Shown: one piece after another, positions 45,166 through 54,960 of the stretch
Numbering within the stretch: position 1 is the stretch's first letter
Layout of the letters: every line of letters starts with the position of its first letter
Assembly (NCBI GenBank): GCA_030035585.1
Contig: CM057477.1
Span: 62,725,447-62,789,446 of the forward strand
Length of the DNA stretch: 64,000 nt
Reading direction: 5' to 3'
Origin: Dugong dugon
Lineage: Eukaryota; Chordata; Mammalia; Sirenia; Dugongidae
Notes under the pieces: model-generated
Database searches by the model: none
Told to the model about the DNA's origin: nothing
What the model saw: only the letters and a program-made list of their open reading frames with translations
Made by a program: the position numbers and the translations under genes

Positions 45166-47035
45166 ACCCCTCCCCCCCTAAAAAAAAAATTCTTATTAGA
45201 AAATGCAAGAGCAATGCCGTTGGGCCTAGCTTTTAACAATGGATTATCTAATATAATAACAAAAACACAAACAGCAAAAGACAAATAGAATCTTACAAAA
45301 TGAAAAACTTTTGTTTATCAAAACACTTTACCAAAAAAGTGAAAAGACAAGCTACTGACTGGGAGAGTATCTTCAGAAACCACATATCCAGTAAGAATCT
45401 AATAACCAAAATACAAATAAAACTTGGACAATTTAACAACAAAAAGACAACCCAGTCACAAAATGGGCAAACGACTTGAATAGACATTTCACAGAAGAGG
45501 ACATTCAAATGGCCACCAAACACATGAAAAGATGTTCAATATCATTAGCAATCAGAGAGATGCAAATAAAAAACCACAACGAGATACGACGTTACTCCCA
45601 CTAGGACGGCTGAAAAAAAAACCCAGAAAATAACAGTGTTAGCAAGGATGTGGGGAAATTGGAACCCTTATCCATTGCTGGTGGGAATGCAAAATGGTAC
45701 AGCTGTTGTGGGAGACCGTGGGGCGGTTCCTAAAGAAACCAGAACTACCATATGACCCAGCAATTCTACTCCTATGTATATACTCAAAAGACTTGAAAGC
45801 AGAGACTCAAACAGAGACTTGTACACCAAAGTTCACTGCAGCAATATTCACAATAGCCAAAAGGTAGGAACAACCTATATGCCCATCACCGGATAAATGG
45901 ATAAACAAAATGTGGTATATACATACAGTGGACTACTTCTCAGCCAGCAGAAGAAACAGTCTTGATACAAACTACAATATGGATGAAGCTTGGAGACCTT
46001 ATGCTGAGTGAAATAAGTCAATCACAAAAGGACAAATATTGTATCACCTCACCTATATAAAAAGACAAGAAAAGGCAAACCAATAGAGACGAAAGTTTAT
46101 TAGTGGTTTCCCAAGACAGGAGGGAGGGGAAAAGGAGGGTGGATTAATGGTGATGGAAAAATCTCATTAAGGGTAGGGTTGCACAGTCAATTACTGTAAT
46201 TGATATCAGTAAGTTGTACACCTGTAAAAAGTTGAATTGGCGAAAGTTGTGTGATAGATATATTTACAACAATGATAAAGGAAAAAACAAGTAGCTGCTA
46301 AGACTGCTTATGTACAACCAAAAACCTCAAGATATTGGTTCCTTGGTTTGGAGGTTTAGGGTCATGGTTTCATGGGACATTCCAATTAATTGGCCTAATA
46401 ACTTGTTCAGTGCTTCTGTTCTACCTCCTAGTTTGATGCGTAGTGTCTGGGGTCTTAAAAGCTTGCAAGCGGCCATCCAAGCCATGACAATTGGTCTCTA
46501 TTCACCTGGAACAACCAGAGGAAGAAGGAGAGTCAGGAATGGGAGGTAAAGTAATGTATGGCTAATTTCCCCAGTGAACACTGCCCTCTTTGCCACGAGA
46601 CCAGAAGAACTGGATGGTGCTCGGCAACAGTTTGATAAAAGATTCTATGAAAGAATCCAGATCAAAAGGGGGAAAATGCAAAATAGAATTTCAAATTCTC
46701 ATGGACTCCATATTCTCTGCAGCCATGGCGGCTGGATCAAGCCCTGAAACTACTGCCCTGAGATAATCTTTAAAATTTAAGCCAAAAATATCCCCTGAAG
46801 TCTATCTCTACGGGATCAAAGTGACAACAGAACTTGAAAGATTACATAGAAACCTTAGGGGGCAGTGAGTTTATGTTAATTGGGGAGGCACACTCAGAAA
46901 AGGAGGGTGAGAATGGTTGTACAACTCAAAGAATGTATCAGTGTCATTGAATTGTACATGTAGAAACTGTTGAACTGGTGTACGTTTTGCTGTGTAAATT
47001 CTCAAAACAACAAAATAAATTTAAAAAAGAAAAGA

Positions 47036-47903
47036 GGTTTGTTTTGTTTGGAGCTGAAGGGTGAACGGCCATTTAGGACAGGAATCTAGATCTTGAGATA
47101 ACCAGAAGTTACAAAGTAAGGGGTGAAAACTCATGGCCTGTGGCATAAATCAGGATAGTATATGTTACTTTTGTTTAGTCTGCAGTGTTCACAAATCAGG
47201 AATTTTCAAATAGAAACCTCAATTTCTGGACCTGGAAAAACTAGATTCGGCAACATGGTGCTTGAATTTCTATAGAGCAACGATTGGATGGAACTGACAG
47301 CCATCCCCACGAGAGCCAAGCACACCACTTCCTATTGTCTTTCACTTCTCAAGGAAATTCTGTCAGGTCCTAGAGACATTTATGTCTGAAACACCTGGTC
47401 TAAAGCACCCATTTATATTGTAGTAGTTCTGCACATTTTAAAATGACCACTGAATTTTCCAGTAGTTGTTGAGAGGGCCTGGTCACTAATCTCAGTGACT
47501 TCAGGTCAGCCTGGCATTCCACAGCACTGTTTTACAGAGAGCTTTTTCCATGATGAAATTAATAATTTAAGATATATATACCCCACCTGTAACTGTTTAT
47601 TTACTACCACTAATATTATTTGCAAACATGGGCGATTCCTAACTAATATCTTCTCTAACTCCGTAAGTGAAACAGCTGCCTTTAGGTATTATTTCCTAGA
47701 TACAAAAGAAATGGTACATTTCGGTTCATATTCTAAAGGGTTTTTTAAATTTTTTTTTAAATGCGTTTTTAAAATAAAACTTAAACAATCATCATCAAAT
47801 GCTAAATCAGCAATTAGAAAATAAAACTGCCAGTTTATTCCTACGAAAAATACAGAATTAAAATGTAAAGAAAAGGATGACTCAAAAATAATATAACGGT
47901 TAA
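47036..47903. other. No gene seen
   Basis: AT-rich unique-looking sequence. The 109-residue plus frame (47495-47824) is AT-biased with no recognised domain. Confidence 0.5.
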
Positions 47904-48080
47904 CACCTCATTAAATACTTACTCTGGATCAATCTCTGTGCTTACAGCATCCCAGCATTATCCCAACAAAAATCCGATGAAGATATCAGGTCCCCATTTT
48001 AAGCATGAGGAAAAACAGAGATAAACAAATTAAGTAACTTACCCAGGGTCACTTAGCTAGTAACTGGTAGAGGTGGGATT
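47904..48080 (-). repeat. MIR SINE
   Basis: The plus strand carries the complement of the MIR core and head ('AGTAACTTACCCAGGGTCAC', 'TAGCTAGTAACTGGTAGAGG'). Confidence 0.7.
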
Positions 48081-48089
48081 AAAATCAAA

Positions 48090-48455
48090 TTGCTGTTAGT
48101 TGCCGTTGTTTCCGACTCGTGGTGACTCCATGGACGACAGAACAAAACGTTGCCTGGTCCTGCACCATTTTCACGATCATAGATATGCTTGAGTCCATTG
48201 TTGCAACCACTGTGTACACTGAGTGGCTTCCAAACTAGGGAGCTCATCTTCTGGCACTATGTTGGACAATATTCTGTTGTGATCCATAGGCCTTTCAATG
48301 GCTAATTTTCAGAAGTAGATGGCCAGAACTTTCTTCCTAATTTTAGTCTGGAAGAGCCACTGAAACCTGTCCACCATGGGTTATTTGAAATACCAGTGAC
48401 ATAATTTCTAGCATCACAGCAATATGCAAGCCACCACAGTATGACGAACTGACAG
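48090..48455 (-). mobile_element. Non-autonomous RTE-tailed retroelement
   Basis: The plus strand reads 'TTGCTGTTAGTTGCCGTTG', 'CTGGTCCTGCACCATTTTC', 'GTGATCCATAGGCCTTTC', 'GTCCACCATGGGTTATTTG' and 'ATGACGAACTGACAG'. Same family as 12266-12671. Confidence 0.8.
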
Positions 48456-48559
48456 TCAAGAGGTAGAAAACCAAATTAAATTCATACGTTTTAGTCCAGA
48501 AAATGAACAGACAAAACAACAGCCCCCTCCCCTCAACCAAAGAATAAAGCTATCATAAA

Positions 48560-48790
48560 ATCACAGGACTGGAGCATTTTACAGTAAGACAGAATCTTAG
48601 TGATCCGATCCAACTTGTTTTACAGATGAGAAGGCAGTCAGAGAGGTTCCGTTCTTCGCCCAAAAGTCAAACACTCATTGAGTACTTCCTCTGAGCCACT
48701 CTCTGTGCTTACAGCATTCCAGCATTATCCTTACAAAAACCCCTTGAAAGTAACAGGTCCCCATTTTAAGTGAGTTACTGCAGGGCCAGG
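48560..48790 (-). repeat. MIR-family remnants
   Basis: Contains 'TTTTACAGATGAGAAGGCAG' (about 48621) and then a second copy of the block seen at 47904-48006 (48671-48773). Confidence 0.6.
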
Positions 48791-48989
48791 CCAGGCAGCC
48801 CCAAGTCTGACTCTCAGCTTGCTGTTTTTCTCCCACATGCCAACGCATCAAGTTTGCCACACAATCTGCTTCCAAGTTCTATTGCTGGGCACACCTCTCC
48901 ATTTTCAGGCAATTTTATGTAAGAGGGAGGAAATGTTCTCTGACTCCGTTTCTATTCCTTATGGCATTATTACAGTCCAAAATGGATCT

Positions 48990-50085
48990 GAAGTTGACAG
49001 ACATGTTGACAGGCCCCTGGTCGCTTAAACTACTTATTTTACATAAAGCAAGGGCTGAGTAGTATCAGCACTGAAATTAATTTTCATTTCTAATTTCTTA
49101 TAATGAACTTTTATAAATTTCTTGTGTAAAGACAAATTTAAAATTGATTCTGGCATTGCATATTCATCACATAATAAAAAATAAATTTTTGTTTTGAAAT
49201 AAGCAAAAAAAAAAAAAAGGATGCAGAATTACTGAATTATGAGCATTGCTAATTTGAAACAGAAAGCAGACGTTCATGAAAATCATGTCAAATTCCTTCT
49301 GCTTCTCCTTCTCTGAATGGCCGTCTGTCCTGCTGCAACAGATGATGTCATCAACACCCAGTGCTGGGGCAACATTCCATTCCCCTTAGAAATCTTTCCT
49401 TCACAGAAGGTAAGTGTGATATAATCAATTATGGAACAACCTCCAGGCCAACAAGGCCTAATCAGGTCTATAAGCAAGTAATAAAATATCTTTTGAAAAC
49501 TACCTAAAATATGTCAATCAATTACTTAAAATACCAGTTTAGTCATTACTAAAATGAGGAATACATGTGGAAAAACAGCTTTTAACGATTCATTCTTATT
49601 TGAATGTTTCATAGCATTTTAACCGTATTTTGAAATGAAATTTCACGTACGATATTCACCTACCAAAATTTCATGGGAGATTCACATTTTAAATAAAAAG
49701 GCTCCAGTTCCATTAAATGATGGAGAGGAAAGTTCACCGCTATCTTAACACACCGACATGACATTTTTCACAAAGTTTTGACAAATTACCACCTTTGATC
49801 TGGAAGACCTTTGTTAAAAACCATAAAAGATAAAATGACTAGGGATTTCTATTCACTACACTTTTCTTTTTAAAGGAAATGCAATTACTACAGAAGTATC
49901 CCTTTATTTAAATCAAAGTTATATAACCTTCAAATTATTTTGACAAAGACTTTAAGTCCTCTTTAAACTCCCCAGAACATCTTTCTGGCAGTGCCATCAG
50001 CCGTACGGCAGTCAGCAGTTGCACCCTCTATTGCTTCAACAGGAGGCCTGTGTCACCATCTAACTAGTCGCTTTAAGCCTTGTAA
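48990..50085. other. Repeat-poor AT-rich interval, no gene seen
   Basis: About 1.1 kb without a recognisable transposon, unusual for this flank. It contains a palindromic TGATGTCATC (CRE/ATF-like) at about 49344-49354. The frames at 49283-49477 and 49991-50185 show no domain. Confidence 0.45.
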
Positions 50086-50090
50086 GATGC

Positions 50091-50298
50091 ACCAAACCCC
50101 ACGCCCATGGTCGTCGAGTGGATTCCAACTCATAGCAACTCTGCAAGACAGAGTAGAACTGTTCATAAGGTTTCCAAGCCTATAAATCCTTACGGAAGCA
50201 GACTGCCACATCTTTCTCCCACAGAGCAGCTGGTGGGTTTGAACCACCGACCTCTTGGTTAGCCACCGAGTGCTTAACCACTGTGCCACCAGGGCTCC
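50091..50298 (-). mobile_element. AfroSINE-type SINE
   Basis: The plus strand reads 'CCATGGTCGTCGAGTGGATTCC', 'GGTTTGAACCACCGACCTC' and 'CCACTGTGCCACCAGGGCTCC'. Confidence 0.93.
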
Positions 50299-51204
50299 TT
50301 TTAAGAAGCACACTGTCCAACGATTCTTTTCAGGAGCTCTAGGTTCCACTCACCTATCAATCTCCCACCAGCTCCACATTACAGACATGAAGGATTCCAA
50401 GCCTCTGTCCTGCAAGGGCTTAGGTAGGCCTTGGAGCTTGGGAATGCCCCATGGGGACTGCCATGGCAGGGAGGGTCTGTTGCTGATGTCACTCTGTCAA
50501 GAGTCCAAGAAAAGGACCAATCCTATGAAGATTATCAGGTCCCCAATAAGGCCTCAGGGTGGCTCTCTTATTTTCCTATCAGTCCTTTTTACAATCCTGT
50601 GGAACCAACTTAGAGGGACTTCTTGCTTACTTGGTCCCATCTCACATCCAGTACAGGAAACCCTTCTGTAAAACCAAGAAGCATCCTGTTTTTTGCTTGG
50701 GCACTTCCAGGAGCTGGAAACTCATTCCACTCTAGGAAAGACATCCCAACCCAGAGTGACAGTTCTTTAAGCTGAAGTCAACATTTCTCTCTATACATCT
50801 TTTGATCTCTACTAGAGCTGCTTGAAATTATACACAGAATAAGGCTCTTCCCCTGTCATTTCAGTATACATTGGAGGATTAAGATTTCCATGGACTACTA
50901 GAATTTTAAGGCTACAGGAGCTTAGAGATTATTTCTTTCAGTCCCCTACGTCATCCCAGATGGGTGAAGTGACTTGCCCAGGCCACATAACTAGTCAGAA
51001 TTGAGCTCATCTCTGCTATATCTTTTCCCTTATTGGCTGGCCAATGCATGTCTATTTCCTTGCACATTCACACTCAAACTACTAGCACTCCTACTCTGTC
51101 CAGCCCTTTCACTTCTCCTCAAGACTTTACTATTCTAACTTTACCTGGAAACATTAGTGGAAATGACCGCAATATGTTAACACTGTAATATGGAAACACT
51201 TGTT
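50299..51204. other. No gene seen; proximal downstream flank of TSC22D1
   Basis: Mostly unique-looking. A MIR-like remnant lies at about 50880-51010 ('GTGACTTGCCCAGGCCACATAAC'). Confidence 0.5.
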
Positions 51205-52350
51205 TATCAACATTTTATATGCTTTATTGAAAGTTGACAAGTGCAACAGTTAAATACAGTGACACCTTACAACTGTGTAGAGAACATGCACAGACACATA
51301 TGCATATAACTACTATACAGGCAATATGCAGATACCCCTACTGGGAAATTCTTTTCATTAGCTAGAACTGATCATTTTTCAAATAATTCAACCAGCTCAA
51401 TCAAAAGACTTCAGTGAACAGGGATTTACTTCAGGATATTCAGCAGCTAGAAGATTTCAGATTACACACAGAGACTAACTGTGCCAAGTCTTTAAATTTC
51501 TTCAGGTGTGGTTTTCTTCATGTAGCGTTTTATACGTAGATCTAGATATAAAAGACAATCCACACCTCTTCAGACAGCCAATGAAACAGTTAAATTTCAA
51601 TCTGTACAGCCTAAATAGTAATTACAGTCCTCTATTGTACAAAATAGTTATACTACATACACAAATATACAATAAGCAAAACAACCTTCATGGTAAGGAT
51701 AGCCTAGGTCCCAGCTACCTGTCACGGTTTATTCACTCTAATAGCTTTGTGTCATTCACTGTTTCAGAAAGAGGCACAGAACTATTGTTTATGGATTTCA
51801 GTGACAGCAGTCAATTTGTACAATGAACTGTATTTCCCCTCAGTATAGGTAAGACTATACAGTCTTTACTTTAACCTCCCTTTCAAGTTCCTCATAAGGG
51901 GAGAAGAGGAGAGAGGCCAGTCCACGTGGAACTCCACTGCTTCATAACCCCGTGGATTAAACTACTTGCAAGCAGGAGAGAACTCTTGAAGTGGGGGGTG
52001 GGGAGCAGGGCAGGGATGGAAAGGCACACAACTCCTCAGCATGAATTAACCATTTCTCAGGTATTTGCCAAGCTGCATAAGGTCCCAGTATATCCATGCT
52101 AATTCTCTCATTAACCTTTAATTCACACAACTAGGAAACTTCTTCAAGCCAAAAGCATATGAGTGTTTAATACTGGGGGGGGGGTGGGGAGAGAAAAAAA
52201 AGAGAGTGGTGTATGTCAGTCTCACGTTTCTCTTGCAGCGAGCAATGAAATGGGTGACTGTGGAGGCGGATTCCCGCTAGTACGTCTTCTCCGGTCTGGT
52301 CGGTTCAGTTCAGACGGCGGTGCCAGCCAGTTCTGCGGGGGCATAGGAGG
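51205..52350 (-). other. TSC22D1: TSC22D1 3' UTR
   Basis: Runs from the stop codon at 52353-52351 to a cleavage site about 15-20 bases past the AATAAA at 51228-51223. At about 1.15 kb it is AT-rich and free of named transposons. Open frames here (for example 51506-51826, plus) are antisense shadows. The exact cleavage position is inferred. Confidence 0.8.
51223..51228 (-). terminator. TSC22D1: TSC22D1 polyadenylation signal
   Basis: AATAAA on the minus strand in the context TCAATAAAGC, followed by an AT-rich and T-containing downstream region. It is the first canonical signal that I see after the stop codon. Confidence 0.75.
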
Positions 52351-52608
52351 CTATGCTGTTGGTCCTGAGCCCTGGGACGCTGGCTGGGCAGGGGGCTGTG
52401 TGGTCCCCTGTGGCTGCGAGGTGGCAGGGGGAGAGCCAGTCTGCAGCTGGGCCTGAAACTGGGCAAGCTGCTCAGGACTGGCTAGCGTCTTCAGCAGGTT
52501 GTTTTCCTGCTCCAGCTGGGAATTTTTCTCTATTAGTTCTTTGATTTGCTCTTTGAGGACCTCCACTTCCTCTCTAACCGCATACATCAAATGGCTTTTT
52601 ACCAGATC
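52351..52608 (-). CDS. TSC22D1: TSC22D1 shared terminal coding exon
   Basis: Acceptor AG at 52610-52609 after a pyrimidine-rich 'CTTCCTCTTTC'. It encodes TSC box, leucine zipper and Gln/Pro/Thr tail (85 residues) and the stop. The overlapping plus-strand frame at 52163-52456 is a GC-driven shadow. Confidence 0.98.
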   Translation of the reverse strand, partial: DLVKSHLMYAVREEVEVLKEQIKELIEKNSQLEQENNLLKTLASPEQLAQFQAQLQTGSPPATSQPQGTTQPPAQPASQGSGPTA

Positions 52609-54317
52609 CTGAAAGAGGAAGAAGAAAAAAAAGGCTTAACTTACTATTTTCCTAGATATCTAAAGCATTATTTTGTATGGCTCTCCCTAACCATTTACAC
52701 ATCTTGCCTGTAAAGTTCAGTAAGCGACATCTGAGTTCATCTACTGAATACAACCACAACTGCACAATACTTAAGTAACTTATATGTAAATGATGGAGTT
52801 TCTTAAAGCTCTATGGCTTCCTACAGACTTTACACAGGAATGCATACTGTCGGGTTTCCCATTCGAGATCGCCAAATGTACTCGGCTCTTCACCCCCGGG
52901 GCCCCGGGTCTCCCGACACTAGCGTGGCCAGCCGGGCCCGCCCCACGTCCGTCCCCTCCCGTCCGGAGCCGCCTCCCTCAGCACCAGCTGCAGCCAGTTC
53001 CTACCGAGCATGTTGCCGCATTTTCCTCCCTCCACCCCCACAGCCTTTCCCTGATTAAGCTGACATTACAGAAACCTGGGCAGAGCTCACAGCCAATGGG
53101 AGCGCGAGTTATTTATAGCTCCGAATTAAAGGTTCGGAGTTTGCCTAGCAACAGTGGGCAGAGAATCCCGTGAGAAGAGCCACAGGCGCTGCTCCAATAA
53201 CAAAGAACAGCCAAGGCGGAAATAAAAAATAGGAGAAATCCAGGCAGAGGCTGAGAAAACAAAACTTTTCTCCGATTCTCCTTCACTGTGCAGTAGTTTA
53301 CAGCACTGGAGATCCGTTTATGCAGGTCTAGAAGACCCTTCCCCCGAGCTCCCCCTCCGCCCCCGCCACCAACGGTAAAACCTTCGTATTCCCAGTACAG
53401 CGACACTGAAGACGTGCCACGACCGAAGGAGGAGGACGGCCTCGATTCCCTCTCAATTCCCGGGCCAAAGGGGACATCTCTGCAAAACCCCCAACGTTCA
53501 GCCCACCCCTTACAGGGTAGGAGAACATCTGATACCCTCAGGGCCCCTTGCTCCTTCCATAGCAGCCGTGGGATGTGGCTTTATGCTGGTAAAATGGAGA
53601 CAGCGCCGGCATTTCTAAATGGATGAAGAGCAATCCACATCATCTTAACTTATGGATGCACTGGTTCCAACCCAAGACATCTCGCTTTTAGTGCTGTGCC
53701 CACATTTTGTACGAATGATCTTAAATCAGTACATACCATAGCTTGCTCGATTTTGTTGTCAATAGCTACCACACTTGCACCAGAGGAGCTGGAAAAGAGG
53801 GGAAAAGATCATCGATAAATGGAATTTTTCTTAAACATCCAAGACAAAAAAAGGATCCCCCACTTCTGTGGTGTTACTAGCATCATTTTTTGAATATTCT
53901 TTAACGGTATGTAAGTAATAGATCACGAACAACACCGGCCACTCTCTGACTAAGGAATATCCAGACATTTCCCTACTTTAGTGAGCCACAAAGGACTAAA
54001 TTACATAATGTGGTAAAAGCCTGTTCTGTGCCCAGACCTGCGAAAAGAAGGCTATTCTGAACATTTCAAAAAGCAACATCCATGTCACCGTAGTCTCTCA
54101 GCAATGGACAAAGGAATTCCCCTGGCTTTCACCTGCATTATTACAAATCTCTCACTAGTAAATTTAAATAAACTATCTCAGCCGACATTTACCTATCGTC
54201 AAGTCTCACAGATGCGTTTTCAGTCCCCAGCAAGGACGACAAGAAAGAAATTGAAAAATGTCTCAGTTGGTAAACTCCTAGATCCATCGCCACTGGTCTA
54301 CACCATTGGGATTTCAT
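52351..54317 (-). CDS. TSC22D1: TSC22 domain family protein 1, short isoform
   Basis: The CDS joins 54317-54193, 53788-53737 and 52608-52351 (125 + 52 + 258 nt), giving 144 residues, the length I know for the short isoform. All splice sites are GT-AG. TSC22 proteins are leucine-zipper regulators that homo- or heterodimerise within the family and act in TGF-beta-related, proliferation and stress responses; this one was described as TGF-beta-stimulated clone 22. Residues 1-41 are isoform-specific (starting [20 protein letters not shown]), 42-59 end in '[12 protein letters not shown]', 60-76 hold the TSC box ('[17 protein letters not shown]'), and the zipper has Leu at 77, 84, 91 and 98. The C-tail is Gln/Pro/Thr-rich, ending 'GSGPTA'. 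The long isoform would splice its own distant first exon to the 52-nt exon. That exon is not seen in the 9 kb upstream here. Confidence 0.97.
52880..53160 (-). promoter_or_regulatory. TSC22D1: Candidate alternative promoter inside TSC22D1 intron 2
   Basis: A GC-rich, CpG-containing block (52880-53030) is preceded on the minus strand by CTATAAATAA (53118-53109) and an X-box-like element opposite GTTTGCCTAGCAAC (53139-53152). An ATTGG/CCAAT element lies at 53093-53097. Transcription here would run toward the terminal exon. A possible donor (TCG|GTAGGA) follows at 53004-53003. Start site and use are inference. Confidence 0.5.
53737..53788 (-). CDS. TSC22D1: TSC22D1 shared exon 2
   Basis: A 52-nt exon between acceptor AG (53790-53789) and donor GT (53736-53735). 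It completes codon 42 and encodes '[17 protein letters not shown]'. It is common to short and long isoforms, and its last codon is an ATG that could start an 86-residue form. Confidence 0.96.
54193..54317 (-). CDS. TSC22D1: TSC22D1 short isoform, coding part of exon 1
   Basis: Encodes residues 1-41 plus two bases of codon 42. The donor is at 54192-54191 (GTAAAT). The start ATG at 54317-54315 has a weak context (T at -3, A at +4). An in-frame ATG at codon 11 (54287-54285) has G at -3 and G at +4. I chose the first ATG because it gives the known 144-residue length. Residue 41 is Asp, where I recall Asn in human. Confidence 0.95.
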
Positions 54318-54555
54318 GCAATTGCAGCCAAAAACACCCTCGCGGAAAGGAAAAAAAAAAAAAGAGGGAACACCTGCAGCCTTGTTTGAGCTAGATAAAA
54401 TCGTCTAGCTTTACTGCAGCCCAGAAACAAACAGAAATCAGCAGCCCTAATTTAAGGAAACCTGGCTTCTGGGGCTTGGTGATCCCGGGGAGATGCGGAT
54501 CCCAGGGATGTGTGGAGAAGTCTGGCAGCTCTGTAGCCCAGCTCCACTGCTATAA
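54318..54555 (-). other. TSC22D1: TSC22D1 short isoform 5' UTR (inferred)
   Basis: Sequence between the presumed start site, about 25-30 bases below the TATA-like box, and the ATG. It has no upstream ATG on the minus strand and a pyrimidine tract opposite the A-run at 54350-54364. The 5' end is inferred, not observed. Confidence 0.6.
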
Positions 54556-54569
54556 ACGAGGTGTCCCGG

Positions 54570-54960
54570 TCTTAGTGCAAAATATATGCCGGGAGGAGCC
54601 GCGCCGATTGGCCGGCACGCCATTGGCCCCGCCCCTTCTCCCTTCCCCGCCTTCCCCGCTCCCAGCCCCCATCTCCCAATCCCGCTCTTCGGGTGGGCTG
54701 GCCCAGGCCGCGCTCGGAGGGCTCGGATACGGGGCCTCTCGGGGCTTCCACCGTTCCTCCGAACGCCGGGCGACTGCTTCGGCACAAAACGTCAAGGGTC
54801 CCTGAAAAAATACGATTGGGGCCTCGCACGTGCTTACGTTTAAAGGAGTCAGACCCGGTCCCCGGAGCTGCCTGTCCCCGCGGCTGCAGAACGGCGGGAG
54901 CTTCCTATTTGCAACTAGACCGGTCTGCGCTACTGGGCATGCCCAGTCCCACCGCTGAAG
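54570..54960. promoter_or_regulatory. CpG-rich island at the TSC22D1 short promoter
   Basis: High GC with frequent CpG from about 54570 to 54960, against AT-rich surroundings. It includes a CACGTG E-box at about 54826-54831. The many frames on both strands (54447-55028) are GC-driven and not genes. Confidence 0.75.
54580..54640 (-). promoter_or_regulatory. TSC22D1: TSC22D1 short-isoform promoter
   Basis: On the minus strand, in order toward the gene: GC box GGGGCGGGGC (54635-54626), CCAAT at 54626-54622, CCAAT at 54611-54607, then the TATA-like CATATATTTT (54588-54579). Two CCAAT boxes 15 bp apart, just above a TATA, is a coherent NF-Y-type promoter. It sits in a CpG-rich stretch. Confidence 0.8.

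Larger units (their letters stand above)
41930..47035 (+). repeat. 5'-truncated L1, split by an RTE and by a second L1 3' UTR
   Basis: ORF2 text ('AAATACCTAGGAATAAATC' at 41994) runs to 42303. It resumes after the RTE at 44283 ('GACTGAACAGAACTGAAAGTCC') and again after the nested L1 piece at about 45180, through to the 3' UTR and A-rich end near 47035. Frames are short and broken. The 3' UTR (46280-47035) is the same type as 27780-28570. Confidence 0.88.

Noticed and set aside
1-51200. Neighbouring gene SERP2, expected downstream of TSC22D1 from human gene order as I recall it
   Set aside because: I could not find any exon for it. It probably lies beyond the left edge.
52163-52456. 97-residue plus-strand frame over the TSC22D1 terminal exon
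   Set aside because: It is an antisense shadow of the GC-rich coding exon and 3' UTR.
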